DNA of 64,000 bases from Negativicutes bacterium. GTDB lineage: Bacteria > Bacillota_C > Negativicutes > Sporomusales_B > JARLHX01. Of this stretch, positions 26,272 through 34,874 are shown piece after piece. Each line of letters opens with the position of its first letter. The stretch's first letter is position 1. The notes beneath the pieces were generated by a model. It saw only the letters and a list, made by a program, of their open reading frames with translations, had not been told where the DNA came from and did no database searches. Location of the stretch: the NCBI GenBank assembly GCA_031292035.1, contig JARLHX010000375.1:62001-126000 (forward strand), read 5' to 3'. Both the position numbers and the translations under genes were made by a program.

Positions 26272-26315
26272 TTTAGGCAACCAGGCACACAATAGCTGCG
26301 AAAGGAGGTTATTGT

Positions 26316-26510
26316 TTGGACAGAGTAGCATTAATTCTTGTTATCGTCGGAGCGTTGAATTGGTTTCTTGTAGGACTGTTTCAACTTGATCTGGTCGCCA
26401 CCATCTTTGGCGGGCAATCCGCGTTTATTAGTCGTGCTGTGTATATTCTGGTAGGACTGGCGGGATTATGGGCGATTACCTTGCTTTTTCGAGAACGGGG
26501 CAAGGCCTGA
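26316..26510 (+). CDS. DUF378 small membrane protein
   Basis: A 64-residue protein of the DUF378 family with two transmembrane helices (ALILVIVGALNWFLVGLF and AVYILVGLAGLWAITLLF). The GALNWFLVG motif is typical. Function is unknown. It starts at TTG 26316 with AAAGGAGG seven to eight bases upstream, and its own terminator follows four bases after the stop. Confidence 0.85.
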   Translation: MDRVALILVIVGALNWFLVGLFQLDLVATIFGGQSAFISRAVYILVGLAGLWAITLLFRERGKA

Positions 26511-26513
26511 CCA

Positions 26514-26550
26514 AAAGCAATCGGCTGGAGCTTCTCCAGCCGATTGCTTT
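26514..26550 (+). terminator. Terminator after the DUF378 gene
   Basis: A perfect 17-bp stem (26514-26530 with 26534-26550) with a three-base loop and trailing TTTATTTAT. Confidence 0.9.
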
Positions 26551-26677
26551 ATTTATGGACAGCAACTGTTTTTATCGGTCTTCTCTCGTTGGACAAAATT
26601 GGTCGATATTCGACAGGATAATAGCCTGCAAATGAAGAAAATAACCAAGAATAGGAGCGAGGAGAAAAGCGCAACAC

Positions 26678-27979
26678 ATGGTCAGCAAATGGGATCGATT
26701 AATTGGCCCCGAATCATCCTTTCCGGTCGAGCACCGAATCCTTAATATCATATTACTTTTAGGCATCTTCCTGGCTTCTTTCGGAGCCGTCTTTTTCGCT
26801 ATCTTCAACCTGGGTTGGCTGCCTCGCGCCGTCAGTGGAATCAGTGTCATCGTATTAGCCGTTCTCTATTATCGGTCCATGCAAAGAAAAAACTACTCAG
26901 GCACCGCCTTATTACTAATCCTGATTTTTGGTTTCGGCGTTGTCCCGCTAACCTGGTTTACTATGGGCGGCATCATTGGCGGCACGCCGTTCTACGCCTT
27001 AATTTACGCAGCAATGATTACCACCTTGCTGCGCGGCCGCCAGCGGGGTGTTGTTTTACTTTGCTTCGTCGCCATGCTCTCGGTCCTGATGCTGCTGCAA
27101 TATACCAATCCCGCACTGATACGCAGCCCCTATGAGCAGGAAACACAGCGCTTTGCCGATATTTTCTTTGCCATGTTGACCGCTATGATCGCTGTAATCA
27201 CTTTCTTTGTCGTCATTCTCAATCACTACATCAGCGAGTATCAACGCTCACAGAACTACTTGTCACAGCTGGAAAAACAGCGGATGGCAATCGAGCTTTC
27301 CCGTCTTGATCGTCTGAATTTGATCGGCGAAATGGCTGCAAGCATCGGACATGAGGTTAGAAACCCGTTGACGACGGTGCGGGGGTTCCTGCAGCTCTTT
27401 CAACGCCAACCCGACTTTACTGCCTATGAAAAGCGCTTTGAGCTGATGATCGACGAACTGGACCGGGCAAATCAGATTATCACCGAATTTTTGTCCTTGG
27501 CGAAGAATAAATCCATTAACCTAAAACCTGACAATCTCAACCGGATCATCGGCAATATCCAAATATTGATTCAGGCCGACGCCCTGCTAATGGGAAAACA
27601 GTTCATAACTGAATTAAATGATATTCCCGACCTGCCGTTGGATGAAAATGAAATTCGCCAGTGTATCTTCAATTTTGTGCGGAACGGCTTTGAAGCCATC
27701 GAGGGTGAAGGCAGCGTTGTTCTAAAAACCTTTACCGCTAACGACGAAGTTATTCTTTCGATAGAGGATGATGGTCCAGGTATTTCACCTGAAATTTTTG
27801 CCAAACTCGGTACTCCCTTTGTGACCACCAAACCTCAGGGAACTGGTCTCGGCCTCCCTGTCTGCTATCGAATTGCGGAGCGACACGGCGCGAAGATCGA
27901 GATTGAGACAAGCCCGGCAGGAACCACTTTTCTTCTTAAATTCGTACACCGGCCAGATGTTGACCAATTGCCCCTCTGA
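26678..27979 (+). CDS. Membrane histidine kinase, sporulation-kinase type
   Basis: A 433-residue kinase. The first 185 residues form about six transmembrane helices with no large external domain. The phosphoacceptor helix holds MAASIGHEVRNPLTTVRGFLQ (His about 224), a form typical of Firmicute KinB-like kinases that feed Spo0F/Spo0A. The ATPase domain has NFVRNGFEAI, DDGPGI and GTGLGLPVCYRIAERHG. No response regulator adjoins it, as expected for an orphan kinase of the phosphorelay. The role in sporulation is inferred. GAGGAG lies about 13 bases before ATG, a rather long gap. Confidence 0.85.
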   Translation: MVSKWDRLIGPESSFPVEHRILNIILLLGIFLASFGAVFFAIFNLGWLPRAVSGISVIVLAVLYYRSMQRKNYSGTALLLILIFGFGVVPLTWFTMGGIIGGTPFYALIYAAMITTLLRGRQRGVVLLCFVAMLSVLMLLQYTNPALIRSPYEQETQRFADIFFAMLTAMIAVITFFVVILNHYISEYQRSQNYLSQLEKQRMAIELSRLDRLNLIGEMAASIGHEVRNPLTTVRGFLQLFQRQPDFTAYEKRFELMIDELDRANQIITEFLSLAKNKSINLKPDNLNRIIGNIQILIQADALLMGKQFITELNDIPDLPLDENEIRQCIFNFVRNGFEAIEGEGSVVLKTFTANDEVILSIEDDGPGISPEIFAKLGTPFVTTKPQGTGLGLPVCYRIAERHGAKIEIETSPAGTTFLLKFVHRPDVDQLPL

Positions 27980-28021
27980 TGTTTTTCCTGCATTGATTTT
28001 TATCATATCGATCATTGTGAA

Positions 28022-28050
28022 AGCCGTCTTCATTACGAAGACGGCTCTTT
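28022..28050 (+). terminator. Terminator after the histidine kinase gene
   Basis: AGCCGTCTTC and GAAGACGGCT (28022-28031, 28037-28046) form a stem, then CTTTT. Confidence 0.85.
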
Positions 28051-28071
28051 TCTGATTACCAATATTTTGTC

Positions 28072-28884
28072 TTACAGCATAATGATCGCACCCATTCTGC
28101 CAGTGTTGCCTTTTTCAGCACGATGAGAGTAAAATAACTCTGGATTACACTGGGTGCAGACGCCGCTGACCTCGATATTCCGGCCGTCAACCCCGATTTC
28201 CTCCAGCTGGCGCCGGTTGGTCAGCCACAAATCAAGCAGCCAGCGATCGCCGCGGGGAACCACAAGTTCTTCCCATTCGGGAAAAGATGCCTGCAACGCA
28301 TCAATGACCGGTTGATCCACCTCATAGCTGTCCGGTCCGATGGACGGCCCGATCGCCGCGATACAATCAGCCGGTCTGGTGGCGAATTTCTCCTGCATCA
28401 TTAGAACGGTCTTCTGGGCGATTTTGGCTACCGTTCCCTTCCAGCCGGCGTGGCTGATCGCCACAACCCGCTTGACCGGGTCAAAAATCAAGACAGGCAC
28501 ACAGTCGGCGAAAAAAAGCATCAGCGGTATGTCCGGTACGGCGGTGATCAGGGCGTCAGTCCCGGGAATGGCCGTTTCATAGCTGTCTGCGCCCCGGCCG
28601 GCATCCTGCTTTTCCACCACACAAATCTTGTCACTATGCACCTGCTGCGCCGTCACAGTGGCAGCCACCGGCACTCCCACCGCCTGGCAAAAAAGTTTGC
28701 GATTGAGTTTTACTGTTGCCGGGTCGTCGCTGCCTTTCATTCCCATATTCAACGTAGCGAAAGGCGGTTTGCTCAATCCCCCCAGGCGGCTAGACACTCC
28801 ATGCTTTAAGTTTAAATGGTCAAAATGGGCGAAGGTGCCAAACCACACACCATTATTAGCCCGTTTTAGACTAAATCTCTTCAT
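28072..28884 (-). CDS. pgeF: Peptidoglycan editing factor PgeF (laccase-domain, YlmD/YfiH)
   Basis: A 270-residue PgeF-family protein. Enzymes of this family act on incorrect peptidoglycan precursors (for example those carrying L-Ser) or purine nucleosides. The metal/substrate residues lie in QQVHSDKI (about 80), FFADCVPVLI (about 125) and ISHAGWKGTV (about 143), and ELFYSHRAEKGNTGRMGAI closes the protein. In Bacillus the homologue ylmD sits beside ylmE; here it is 13 kb away from that cluster and coupled to a radical SAM gene by a four-base overlap. Confidence 0.93.
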   Translation of the reverse strand: MKRFSLKRANNGVWFGTFAHFDHLNLKHGVSSRLGGLSKPPFATLNMGMKGSDDPATVKLNRKLFCQAVGVPVAATVTAQQVHSDKICVVEKQDAGRGADSYETAIPGTDALITAVPDIPLMLFFADCVPVLIFDPVKRVVAISHAGWKGTVAKIAQKTVLMMQEKFATRPADCIAAIGPSIGPDSYEVDQPVIDALQASFPEWEELVVPRGDRWLLDLWLTNRRQLEEIGVDGRNIEVSGVCTQCNPELFYSHRAEKGNTGRMGAIIML

Positions 28885-30635
28885 GGCGTTCCTTCCTTTC
28901 GTTCCTCCACACAGATACCGCAGCGCGTGCAGCCGGCGGCGCAGGGCGCCGTCGTCCTTGCCTGTCCCGCCTGAGTATATTCTTTAGCCAAATAATTGTT
29001 GTCAAAGCCCATCTCCAGATGCTGCCAGGGCAATGTTTCATCGAGCGCCCGTTGACGGTAGAGATAAAACGCCTCGTCCAGGCCCGCCTCTTTTACCGCA
29101 TTCCGCCAGCCTTTTGGGCCGCCTCGCTGGTGAGCCGCCAATAAAATCGCGCCAAGCCGCCGGTCTCCCCGGGCCAATACGCCCTGGAGGAAAGCCTCCC
29201 GCGGCGATTCGGTCTGCACTTCGATCCCCTTGTCGGACTTGAGGGTCAACTGGATATGTCGCAGTCGCTTTTCCACCACGCCAAACTCAGCCATTGGCAC
29301 CCACTGAAAGGGTGTAAACGGCTTGGGGATGAATGGATTGATGCTCAAAGTCAGCTTGCCGGAGCTGCCCAAGGATTCCATATGTTTTTTGACCAACCGG
29401 GCTAAGGTGACAATAGCTGTTATATCCTCGTCACTCTCAGTCGGCAGCCCAACCATGATATACAATTTAACATTTGCAATCCCGGCCTTGACCGTCATGG
29501 CGATAGCGTCAAGCAAATGTTCATTGGTTATACTTTTATTAATGACCTGACGCAATTTCACACTGGCGGCTTCCGGAGCCAAAGTCACTGTTTTATGGCC
29601 ACTGACCGCGAGCGCCTCCACCAGCGCCGGAGTCAGCGAATCGGCCCGTAGCGATGCCACCGACATTTTCATGTCCTGGCTCAAGATGAACTCACATAAT
29701 TGATCGATAGCCGGATAGTCTGAAACCGCTGCCCCCACCAGCCCGACCTTGTGGCGATAGGATTGCCCGTCGGCAATGGCTTCTTGCAGTCTGGCGAGCG
29801 AACGAGCCCGTGGGCGGCGGAAACAATACCCTGCCATACAGAAGCGGCAATGACGGCCGCAGCCGCGGGTAATTTCGATCAAGAACATATCCTTGAATTC
29901 GGTGTCATCGGTTACAATCACCGTTTGTCCCGGATAGTCGTCCAAATTCCGGATCCACCGTCGGACAATTTTTGCCGGCACATTTTCCAGTCCTTCAACG
30001 GCGCGGATGGTGCCGTCAGCATGGTAATCCGGCCGGTAAAAGCAAGGAACATAAAGACCGGGAATCTGGGCAATATTTAGCAGGATGTCTCGCCTGGACA
30101 GACCGCGATCCCGGCCTTGATAATAGACATCGAGAAGCTCATGAATGACTTCTTCCCCTTCGCCGATCACGCAAACATCGACAAAGTCGGCCAGCGGTTC
30201 GGGGTTGAAGGTTGCACAAGGCCCGCCGATAATGACAATCGGATCGGCCTCCTCGCGCGCTGCAGCCAATAGCGGGATTTTCCCCATATCCAGGATATTT
30301 AATACGTTATAATAGTCCATCTCAAAGGACACGGCAAAACCGATCAGGGGAAACTCATACAAAGGACGCTGGGTCTCAACCGTCATTAGCGGCGTCTTGG
30401 TGCGGTGATATTCCTGCTCGGTTTTTTTATCCGGCAAAAACGACCTTTCACAGGCGGTATCGCCCCGACTGTTGATCTGCTGGTAGATAATCTGAAAACC
30501 AAGATTGGACATTCCCACATGATATGTATTGGGATAAATCAGGGCAAACGCCTGCCGGGACCCGGGAGCAAACACCATCGCTCCCTGCTCGGCAGCCAGG
30601 ATTTTTTGCAGTTTTTCTTTTAGCTGCCAGGACAC
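28881..30635 (-). CDS. B12-binding/radical SAM protein (TIGR03960-like)
   Basis: A 584-residue radical SAM protein of the TIGR03960 type. The N-terminal part (to about 230) resembles a cobalamin-binding-like domain; the [4Fe-4S] site is in TRGCGRHCRFCMAGYCFR (about 257-274), with C-x3-C-x2-C spacing. At the end CAAGCTRCGIC could bind another cluster. Substrate is unknown. In many Firmicutes this gene is followed by a DUF2344 gene and rng; neither is present here, and pgeF overlaps its stop instead. GTG 30635 is the start, seven bases after AGGAGG. Confidence 0.85.
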   Translation of the reverse strand: MSWQLKEKLQKILAAEQGAMVFAPGSRQAFALIYPNTYHVGMSNLGFQIIYQQINSRGDTACERSFLPDKKTEQEYHRTKTPLMTVETQRPLYEFPLIGFAVSFEMDYYNVLNILDMGKIPLLAAAREEADPIVIIGGPCATFNPEPLADFVDVCVIGEGEEVIHELLDVYYQGRDRGLSRRDILLNIAQIPGLYVPCFYRPDYHADGTIRAVEGLENVPAKIVRRWIRNLDDYPGQTVIVTDDTEFKDMFLIEITRGCGRHCRFCMAGYCFRRPRARSLARLQEAIADGQSYRHKVGLVGAAVSDYPAIDQLCEFILSQDMKMSVASLRADSLTPALVEALAVSGHKTVTLAPEAASVKLRQVINKSITNEHLLDAIAMTVKAGIANVKLYIMVGLPTESDEDITAIVTLARLVKKHMESLGSSGKLTLSINPFIPKPFTPFQWVPMAEFGVVEKRLRHIQLTLKSDKGIEVQTESPREAFLQGVLARGDRRLGAILLAAHQRGGPKGWRNAVKEAGLDEAFYLYRQRALDETLPWQHLEMGFDNNYLAKEYTQAGQARTTAPCAAGCTRCGICVEERKEGTP

Positions 30636-30782
30636 GGCATGACCTCCTATCGAACCTTTTTTACATAGTTATACACGCTATTAGTCTTTCCCTGCCGTTT
30701 CATCTTGATTATGGAAACCAGACGAAGTTTTCTGCTACGCCGCCAAGATCGCCTCCACTTCCCGCCCCTTTCACTGAGCGAT

Positions 30783-30812
30783 AAAAAAACAGCCCTCTTA
30801 TAGCGAGCTGTT
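30783..30812 (-). terminator. Terminator overlapping the end of the small membrane gene
   Basis: AACAGC and GCTGTT (30807-30812 with 30788-30793) pair and seven T follow on the minus strand; the stop codon at 30798 lies in the loop region. Confidence 0.65.
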
Positions 30813-30998
30813 GAAAATTTTAGTGCGGAGCTGATCGATTTTTTCTTCATCTTCACGGTTTTCCGTGACTGTTTCCAATAAAAATTCGAGCACAGCCGCC
30901 TGGTCGGACAGTTTTTCGCTGTAATGCCCCTGCAAAATCAGCACCTGCGCAGCCAAGCCAACTACCGCCAAAAACAGAATCAATTCAATCCCTGTCAT
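30798..30998 (-). CDS. Small single-pass membrane protein
   Basis: A 66-residue protein with one N-terminal helix (GIELILFLAVVGLAAQVLIL) and a charged, probably coiled-coil tail rich in Glu and Asp. I do not recognise a family. ATG 30998 is chosen because GGAGGA lies six bases upstream; the ATG at 31004 abuts it. It follows nrdG by about 70 bases on the same strand and could be read with the nrd operon. Confidence 0.6.
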   Translation of the reverse strand: MTGIELILFLAVVGLAAQVLILQGHYSEKLSDQAAVLEFLLETVTENREDEEKIDQLRTKIFNSSL

Positions 30999-31070
30999 TC
31001 TCATTCCTCCCGGCTTTTTCGCAATACTCTATATCTATATGCGTCAAGTCGGAAAAGATGCAATTATTTT

Positions 31071-31601
31071 TTACGCCCACTGGAGCTGCTGGGCTGCCTT
31101 GTCCTCCCACAGAACGATTCGTTCCAAAGCAAGGGAGCGAGGAACGTCAACCAGGCGCTGGTTACGAGAACCCCGGAAAGCTAGACCCAAATCCCGTTCG
31201 GCGACCCGGTAAGGCCCGTCCACCAAAATGTCGATTTGAGCCAATAGCTGCCGAATCCCCAGATCGCGAGAGGCTTTAGTCACCAGCTGCTCGAATAAAA
31301 ACCCGCTGTAGGTGACAATATCCAATCCCAAAGGCTTAATCTGCTCGGCGAGAAGGGCAAACAAAGACGCCTGGATAAACGGCTCACCGCCGGAAAATGT
31401 CACCCCGCGAATTAGTTTGGCTTGTTTGATCGAGGTGAGAATTTCGTCGATATCCACTAGCCTCCCGCCGTTCGGGTCATGGGTATGTGGGTTGTGGCAA
31501 CCGGGACAAAGATGGGGGCACCCCTGGGAGAAGATAACGAATCTGAGTCCCGGTCCGTCCACTACGCTTTCTTTTTCGATTCCGGCAATTCTAACTTCCA
31601 T
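31071..31601 (-). CDS. nrdG: Anaerobic ribonucleotide reductase activating protein
   Basis: A 176-residue radical SAM activase that generates the glycyl radical on NrdD. The cluster site SQGCPHLCPGCHNP (C-x3-C-x2-C) is at about 27-40, with GVTFSGGEPF at about 65. ATG 31601 is preferred over the adjoining TTG because GAGGG lies six to seven bases upstream. It follows nrdD by 19 bases and belongs to nrdR-nrdD-nrdG. Confidence 0.94.
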   Translation of the reverse strand: MEVRIAGIEKESVVDGPGLRFVIFSQGCPHLCPGCHNPHTHDPNGGRLVDIDEILTSIKQAKLIRGVTFSGGEPFIQASLFALLAEQIKPLGLDIVTYSGFLFEQLVTKASRDLGIRQLLAQIDILVDGPYRVAERDLGLAFRGSRNQRLVDVPRSLALERIVLWEDKAAQQLQWA

Positions 31602-31620
31602 CAAGATCCCTCTTGTTTAT

Positions 31621-33633
31621 CTAGTTTTGGGGCTTCCGTTCGAGCAGTTCATTATATTTAGCGTCATTAAACCGGTCCACTGTACTCAAATATCCGGTGA
31701 TGCGGCGAACTCTCCGGACGGAGGAAGTCCCGCAAGACGGACAGCTGTCAGTGTCGATGACTCCCAAATAGCCGCAGCTGTCACAAAAATCAATGGGAAA
31801 ATTAATACCGGCGTAACCAAGGTCACATTCTTTCATATAGCGGATGATGTCTTCCACCGCGCCAAGATTATTGATCGGCGGCGAACTGAATTCAACATAG
31901 CTGATGTGTCCGGCGTTGGTGTACTTGTGATATACCCCTTCCAGCCGCATTTTGTCATGGACGGTAATGGGATAACTTACCGGCACGTGAAAAGAATTGG
32001 TGTAGTACTCCTTGTCGGTTACTCCCGGAACCAGACCGTATTCACGGCGGTCCATGCCGACAAACCGCCCGGAAAGACCTTCAGCCGGTGTAGCCAAGAG
32101 GGTATAGTTCAGATCATAGCGTTCAGAGGACTTATCCACCTGATTACGCATGAAAGCCACAATTTCCTCGCCCAAAACCTGTGATTCTTCACTCTCGCCA
32201 TGATGCGAGCCGGTCAATGCCACCAGGGTTTCAGCCAGGCCGATAAACCCGATGGACAGAGTGCCATGTTTGATCACATCGCTGATAGAATCGCAAGGCG
32301 CAAGTTGATCCGAGTCCAGGTATAGCCCCTGCCCCATCAGGAAAGGCATATCCTTCACCTTAAGCTGGGCCTGAACCTGATAGCGGTGATATAGTTGCTC
32401 GGCAGCCAGATCAAGCATTTCTGCCAGCCCCTGATAAAATTTCATCAGATTGCGTTCTGCTTTAATCGCCAGCCGCGGCAGGTTGATGGTAGTAAAACTC
32501 AGATTCCCACGACCGTCGGTTACCGCCTCGCCCCGTCTGTTGGACATGACGCGCGTGCGGCAGCCCATATAACCAACTTGGTCGCCATACGGTTTATTGA
32601 AAGAAGAGTCCATAAAGCTGAAGGTCGGATTCAGCCGCTGGGCCGCAACACGGATCGCCAGTTTGAAAAGATCATAATTAGGATCACCGGGGTTAAGGTT
32701 GACGCCTTCCATTACTTTGAAAATGATATTGGGGAAAATCGGATTCTCACCACGACCCAAGCCTTTTTCATAAGCAAGTAAAATGTTTCGTGTTACCATG
32801 CGGCCTGCGGGTGTTGTATCGGTACCGACGTTGAGGCTGGAAAACGGCACCTGGGCTCCTGCCCGGCTGTGCATGCTGTTAAGGTTATAAATCAGGGCTT
32901 CCATCGCCTGAAAGACCTCTTCCTCGGTGGCATTGATCATGAAAGCCGCCATATCCCGGTCGAAAAAGGCAAAGGATTGGCCGCCATGCATGTCATTTTG
33001 CGAACTTTGCAGGATAATAGCCGCCAAAGCGGTTGCCGATCCAGGACGCTTGGGGGGCCGGATAAACCCGTGGCCGTTGTTGAACCCTTTGCCTAGCAGC
33101 TTGCCCAGGGGAATCTGAACACAAGTCAGGGTCTTGCCATAAAAATCAAGATCATGAATATGTAAATCGCCGCGTTTATGCGCGTTGGAGATATGTTCGG
33201 GAATCAGCCGATTCAAATAATAGGCTTTACTGGCTGCGCTGGCAATCTGCAGCATCTTGGCAGAGGGCGAATTGGACACATTGGCGTTCTCGCGGTTGGT
33301 TTCCACCAATATTTCCCCTACCGCATCCATCAGGTCCGATTTTGCCTCCCGGATACGGGTACGCTGATTGCGATATATAATATAGGCTTTGGCGGTTTTT
33401 GCGTGTCCTTTGTCAATCAGGACTTTTTCCACGGCATCCTGAACATCCTCCACACCAAAGAGCCCGCCATTATACTTCTGCTTCAGGTAGCGCAATACAG
33501 CCAGGCTAAGTTCCATGGCCATTTGCTTGTCCGCACCGCCGACCGCTTTGGCGGCTTTAAAAATCGCCTCAGTTATTTTGGCTTCGTCAAAGTGTACTTC
33601 CCGGCCGTCACGCTTTCTGATTTTCACAAACAT
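31621..33633 (-). CDS. nrdD: Anaerobic ribonucleoside-triphosphate reductase
   Basis: A 670-residue class III ribonucleotide reductase, which makes dNTPs without oxygen. It starts with an ATP-cone (VKIRKRDGREVHFDEAKI, about 1-95). Near the C-terminus the zinc site is CDSCGYLG and CPSCGT, followed by the glycyl-radical segment RRITGYLSTVDRFND with Gly about 646. GGGGGATT precedes ATG. It is regulated most likely by NrdR, encoded upstream in the same operon behind two NrdR boxes. Confidence 0.97.
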   Translation of the reverse strand: MFVKIRKRDGREVHFDEAKITEAIFKAAKAVGGADKQMAMELSLAVLRYLKQKYNGGLFGVEDVQDAVEKVLIDKGHAKTAKAYIIYRNQRTRIREAKSDLMDAVGEILVETNRENANVSNSPSAKMLQIASAASKAYYLNRLIPEHISNAHKRGDLHIHDLDFYGKTLTCVQIPLGKLLGKGFNNGHGFIRPPKRPGSATALAAIILQSSQNDMHGGQSFAFFDRDMAAFMINATEEEVFQAMEALIYNLNSMHSRAGAQVPFSSLNVGTDTTPAGRMVTRNILLAYEKGLGRGENPIFPNIIFKVMEGVNLNPGDPNYDLFKLAIRVAAQRLNPTFSFMDSSFNKPYGDQVGYMGCRTRVMSNRRGEAVTDGRGNLSFTTINLPRLAIKAERNLMKFYQGLAEMLDLAAEQLYHRYQVQAQLKVKDMPFLMGQGLYLDSDQLAPCDSISDVIKHGTLSIGFIGLAETLVALTGSHHGESEESQVLGEEIVAFMRNQVDKSSERYDLNYTLLATPAEGLSGRFVGMDRREYGLVPGVTDKEYYTNSFHVPVSYPITVHDKMRLEGVYHKYTNAGHISYVEFSSPPINNLGAVEDIIRYMKECDLGYAGINFPIDFCDSCGYLGVIDTDSCPSCGTSSVRRVRRITGYLSTVDRFNDAKYNELLERKPQN

Positions 33634-33649
33634 AAGAATCCCCCACCTT

Positions 33650-34123
33650 TTAAGTTTGGCCTTTTGTCGACTGGGTCTTCATCAATACTTCGAGTTCTTG
33701 CATAAAATTGTTAAGGTCGGCAAACTGTCGATACACGGAAGCAAAACGTACATAGGCAACTTGATCAATGTCTTTCAGATAGCGCATCACAGTTTCACCG
33801 ATATGGCGTGAGGATACTTCCCGTTCCATCGAGTTGCGAATTTCCTTTTCGACCTTGTCAACCAGCGTTTCTATTGAACTGACCGGAATCGGCCGCTTTT
33901 CGCAAGACTTCAGCAAACCGCTCAGTAATTTGGGCCTGTCGAACATTTCCCGCCTGCCGTCCTTTTTGATCACCATCAACGGCGTCTCTTCCACCACCTC
34001 GTATGTAGTAAAGCGACGCAGACACTGCAGACACTCACGCCGACGCCTAATCGAACTCCCTTCTTCGGCAGCCCGTGAATCAATTACCTTGCTCTCGGCA
34101 AAACTGCAAAATGGGCAACGCAT
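33650..34123 (-). CDS. nrdR: Transcriptional repressor NrdR
   Basis: A 157-residue repressor of ribonucleotide reductase genes. The N-terminal zinc ribbon is [15 protein letters not shown] with [12 protein letters not shown], and an ATP-cone follows at about 49-140 ([29 protein letters not shown]). Bound ATP or dATP controls its DNA binding. Here it is the first gene of nrdR-nrdD-nrdG, with candidate operator boxes at 34211-34258, so it should repress its own operon. Confidence 0.96.
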   Translation of the reverse strand: MRCPFCSFAESKVIDSRAAEEGSSIRRRRECLQCLRRFTTYEVVEETPLMVIKKDGRREMFDRPKLLSGLLKSCEKRPIPVSSIETLVDKVEKEIRNSMEREVSSRHIGETVMRYLKDIDQVAYVRFASVYRQFADLNNFMQELEVLMKTQSTKGQT

Positions 34124-34210
34124 GGCTTGTCCCCCCTTTGATTGCTAAAAATCCGCTGATCTCAGGCAGGCCAGAATTCCGAAAAATTAGGGCCATAGTC
34201 TAAAATAGGA

Positions 34211-34258
34211 CTACCATATATTGTAGTACCTAGATAATATTTACGCCACATATTGTGT
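34211..34258. promoter_or_regulatory. Two tandem NrdR boxes
   Basis: CTACCATATATTGTAG (34211-34226) and ACGCCACATATTGTGT (34243-34258) match the consensus ACACwATATATwGTGT at most positions. Their starts are 32 bases apart, three helical turns, as in known NrdR operators. The rest of 34124-34493 shows no gene; the ORF at 34283-34507 lies beyond a terminator. Confidence 0.8.
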
Positions 34259-34493
34259 AAATCCTGCCGGGAAAATAAAATTCTACAAAAAAATAGAGTA
34301 ATTTACATAGATATTTTTTCGACAAAAACCTTTGATTTTATGGCTCGCCTGCTCTATTCCCTTTTTGCCCCCCGGTTTCCTTCGACAAATAACCTGTTTC
34401 TTCAGTGATACGAAGTCAACATAAAATAAGAAATGAATGGCAAGGTTGTTTGAAAATACCGCTTGGTACTCTTTAAAAACCCGGTTTGGCAAG

Positions 34494-34534
34494 AAAAAAC
34501 CCGCCATTCAGCGAGTCACGCGCCATAGCGGGTT
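34494..34534 (-). terminator. Terminator after the selenoprotein gene
   Basis: AACCCGC and GCGGGTT (34498-34504, 34528-34534) pair, with TTTTTT following on the minus strand. It lies seven bases past the selenoprotein stop and ends the 4-hydroxybutyrate operon. Confidence 0.75.
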
Positions 34535-34540
34535 GATTGA

Positions 34541-34867
34541 TCAATTATAAATAGCAATTGCTCTGGCGCCTTCCATTTCCAGCCAGCCCCAGAAAAGAAA
34601 TTTTTTCAATTTGATCTTTATGAAAGAAGATCCTTCCTTCATACTCAGCTTTTGAGGATAATACACTTTGACCCCAGAAATTTCGACCACGCAGTAGCCT
34701 TGCTCGCTCGCCGGCGAACCGATGGAAACGGCCGGTACGTAACTACCTGTTACGTGTTTGTCGGAGCAGGCTCAGCCTCCCATCGCCGGTTCCAGTTTTA
34801 GGCTAACCACAATGGCAGGGGAGCGTTTCAGGATATACCCGGCTGCATCTGGCTCAATGGTAAACAT
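34541..34867 (-). CDS. Short selenoprotein, CC/Se-motif or HesB-like type (in-frame TGA read as Sec)
   Basis: A 108-residue frame interrupted only by one TGA at 34772-34774 (codon 32). The sequence on both sides forms one coherent protein: FTIEPDAAGYILKRSPAIVV before it, then GG-Sec-ACSDKHV, then VEISGVKVYYPQKLSMKEG and a C-terminal beta-rich end. The layout recalls the small CC/Se-motif (seleno)protein or HesB/IscA-like families: an initial EPDAAGYI helix, a redox motif after GG, and a VxVY segment. Here Sec is two residues before Cys34 (U-x-C). ATG 34867 is chosen because GGAGGT lies ten bases upstream, inside the preceding gene's end. A hairpin suitable as a SECIS lies at 34737-34755. A redox or Fe-S-related role is inferred. 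Confidence 0.8.
34737..34755 (-). promoter_or_regulatory. Bacterial SECIS-like hairpin
   Basis: Minus-strand ACGTAAC and GTTACGT form a perfect 7-bp stem with loop AGGTA. The loop begins 23 bases after the TGA and has G in its second position, as expected for a bacterial SECIS read by SelB. Confidence 0.75.
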
Positions 34868-34874
34868 ACCGACC

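Noticed and set aside
34283..34507. Minus-strand 74-codon frame upstream of the NrdR boxes
   Set aside because: Its start lies within the terminator hairpin of the selenoprotein gene; the protein is low in features and lacks a ribosome site.
34541..34774. Treating the frame after the TGA as an independent small gene
   Set aside because: No start codon with a ribosome site follows the TGA before most of the conserved part, and the halves read as a single domain.
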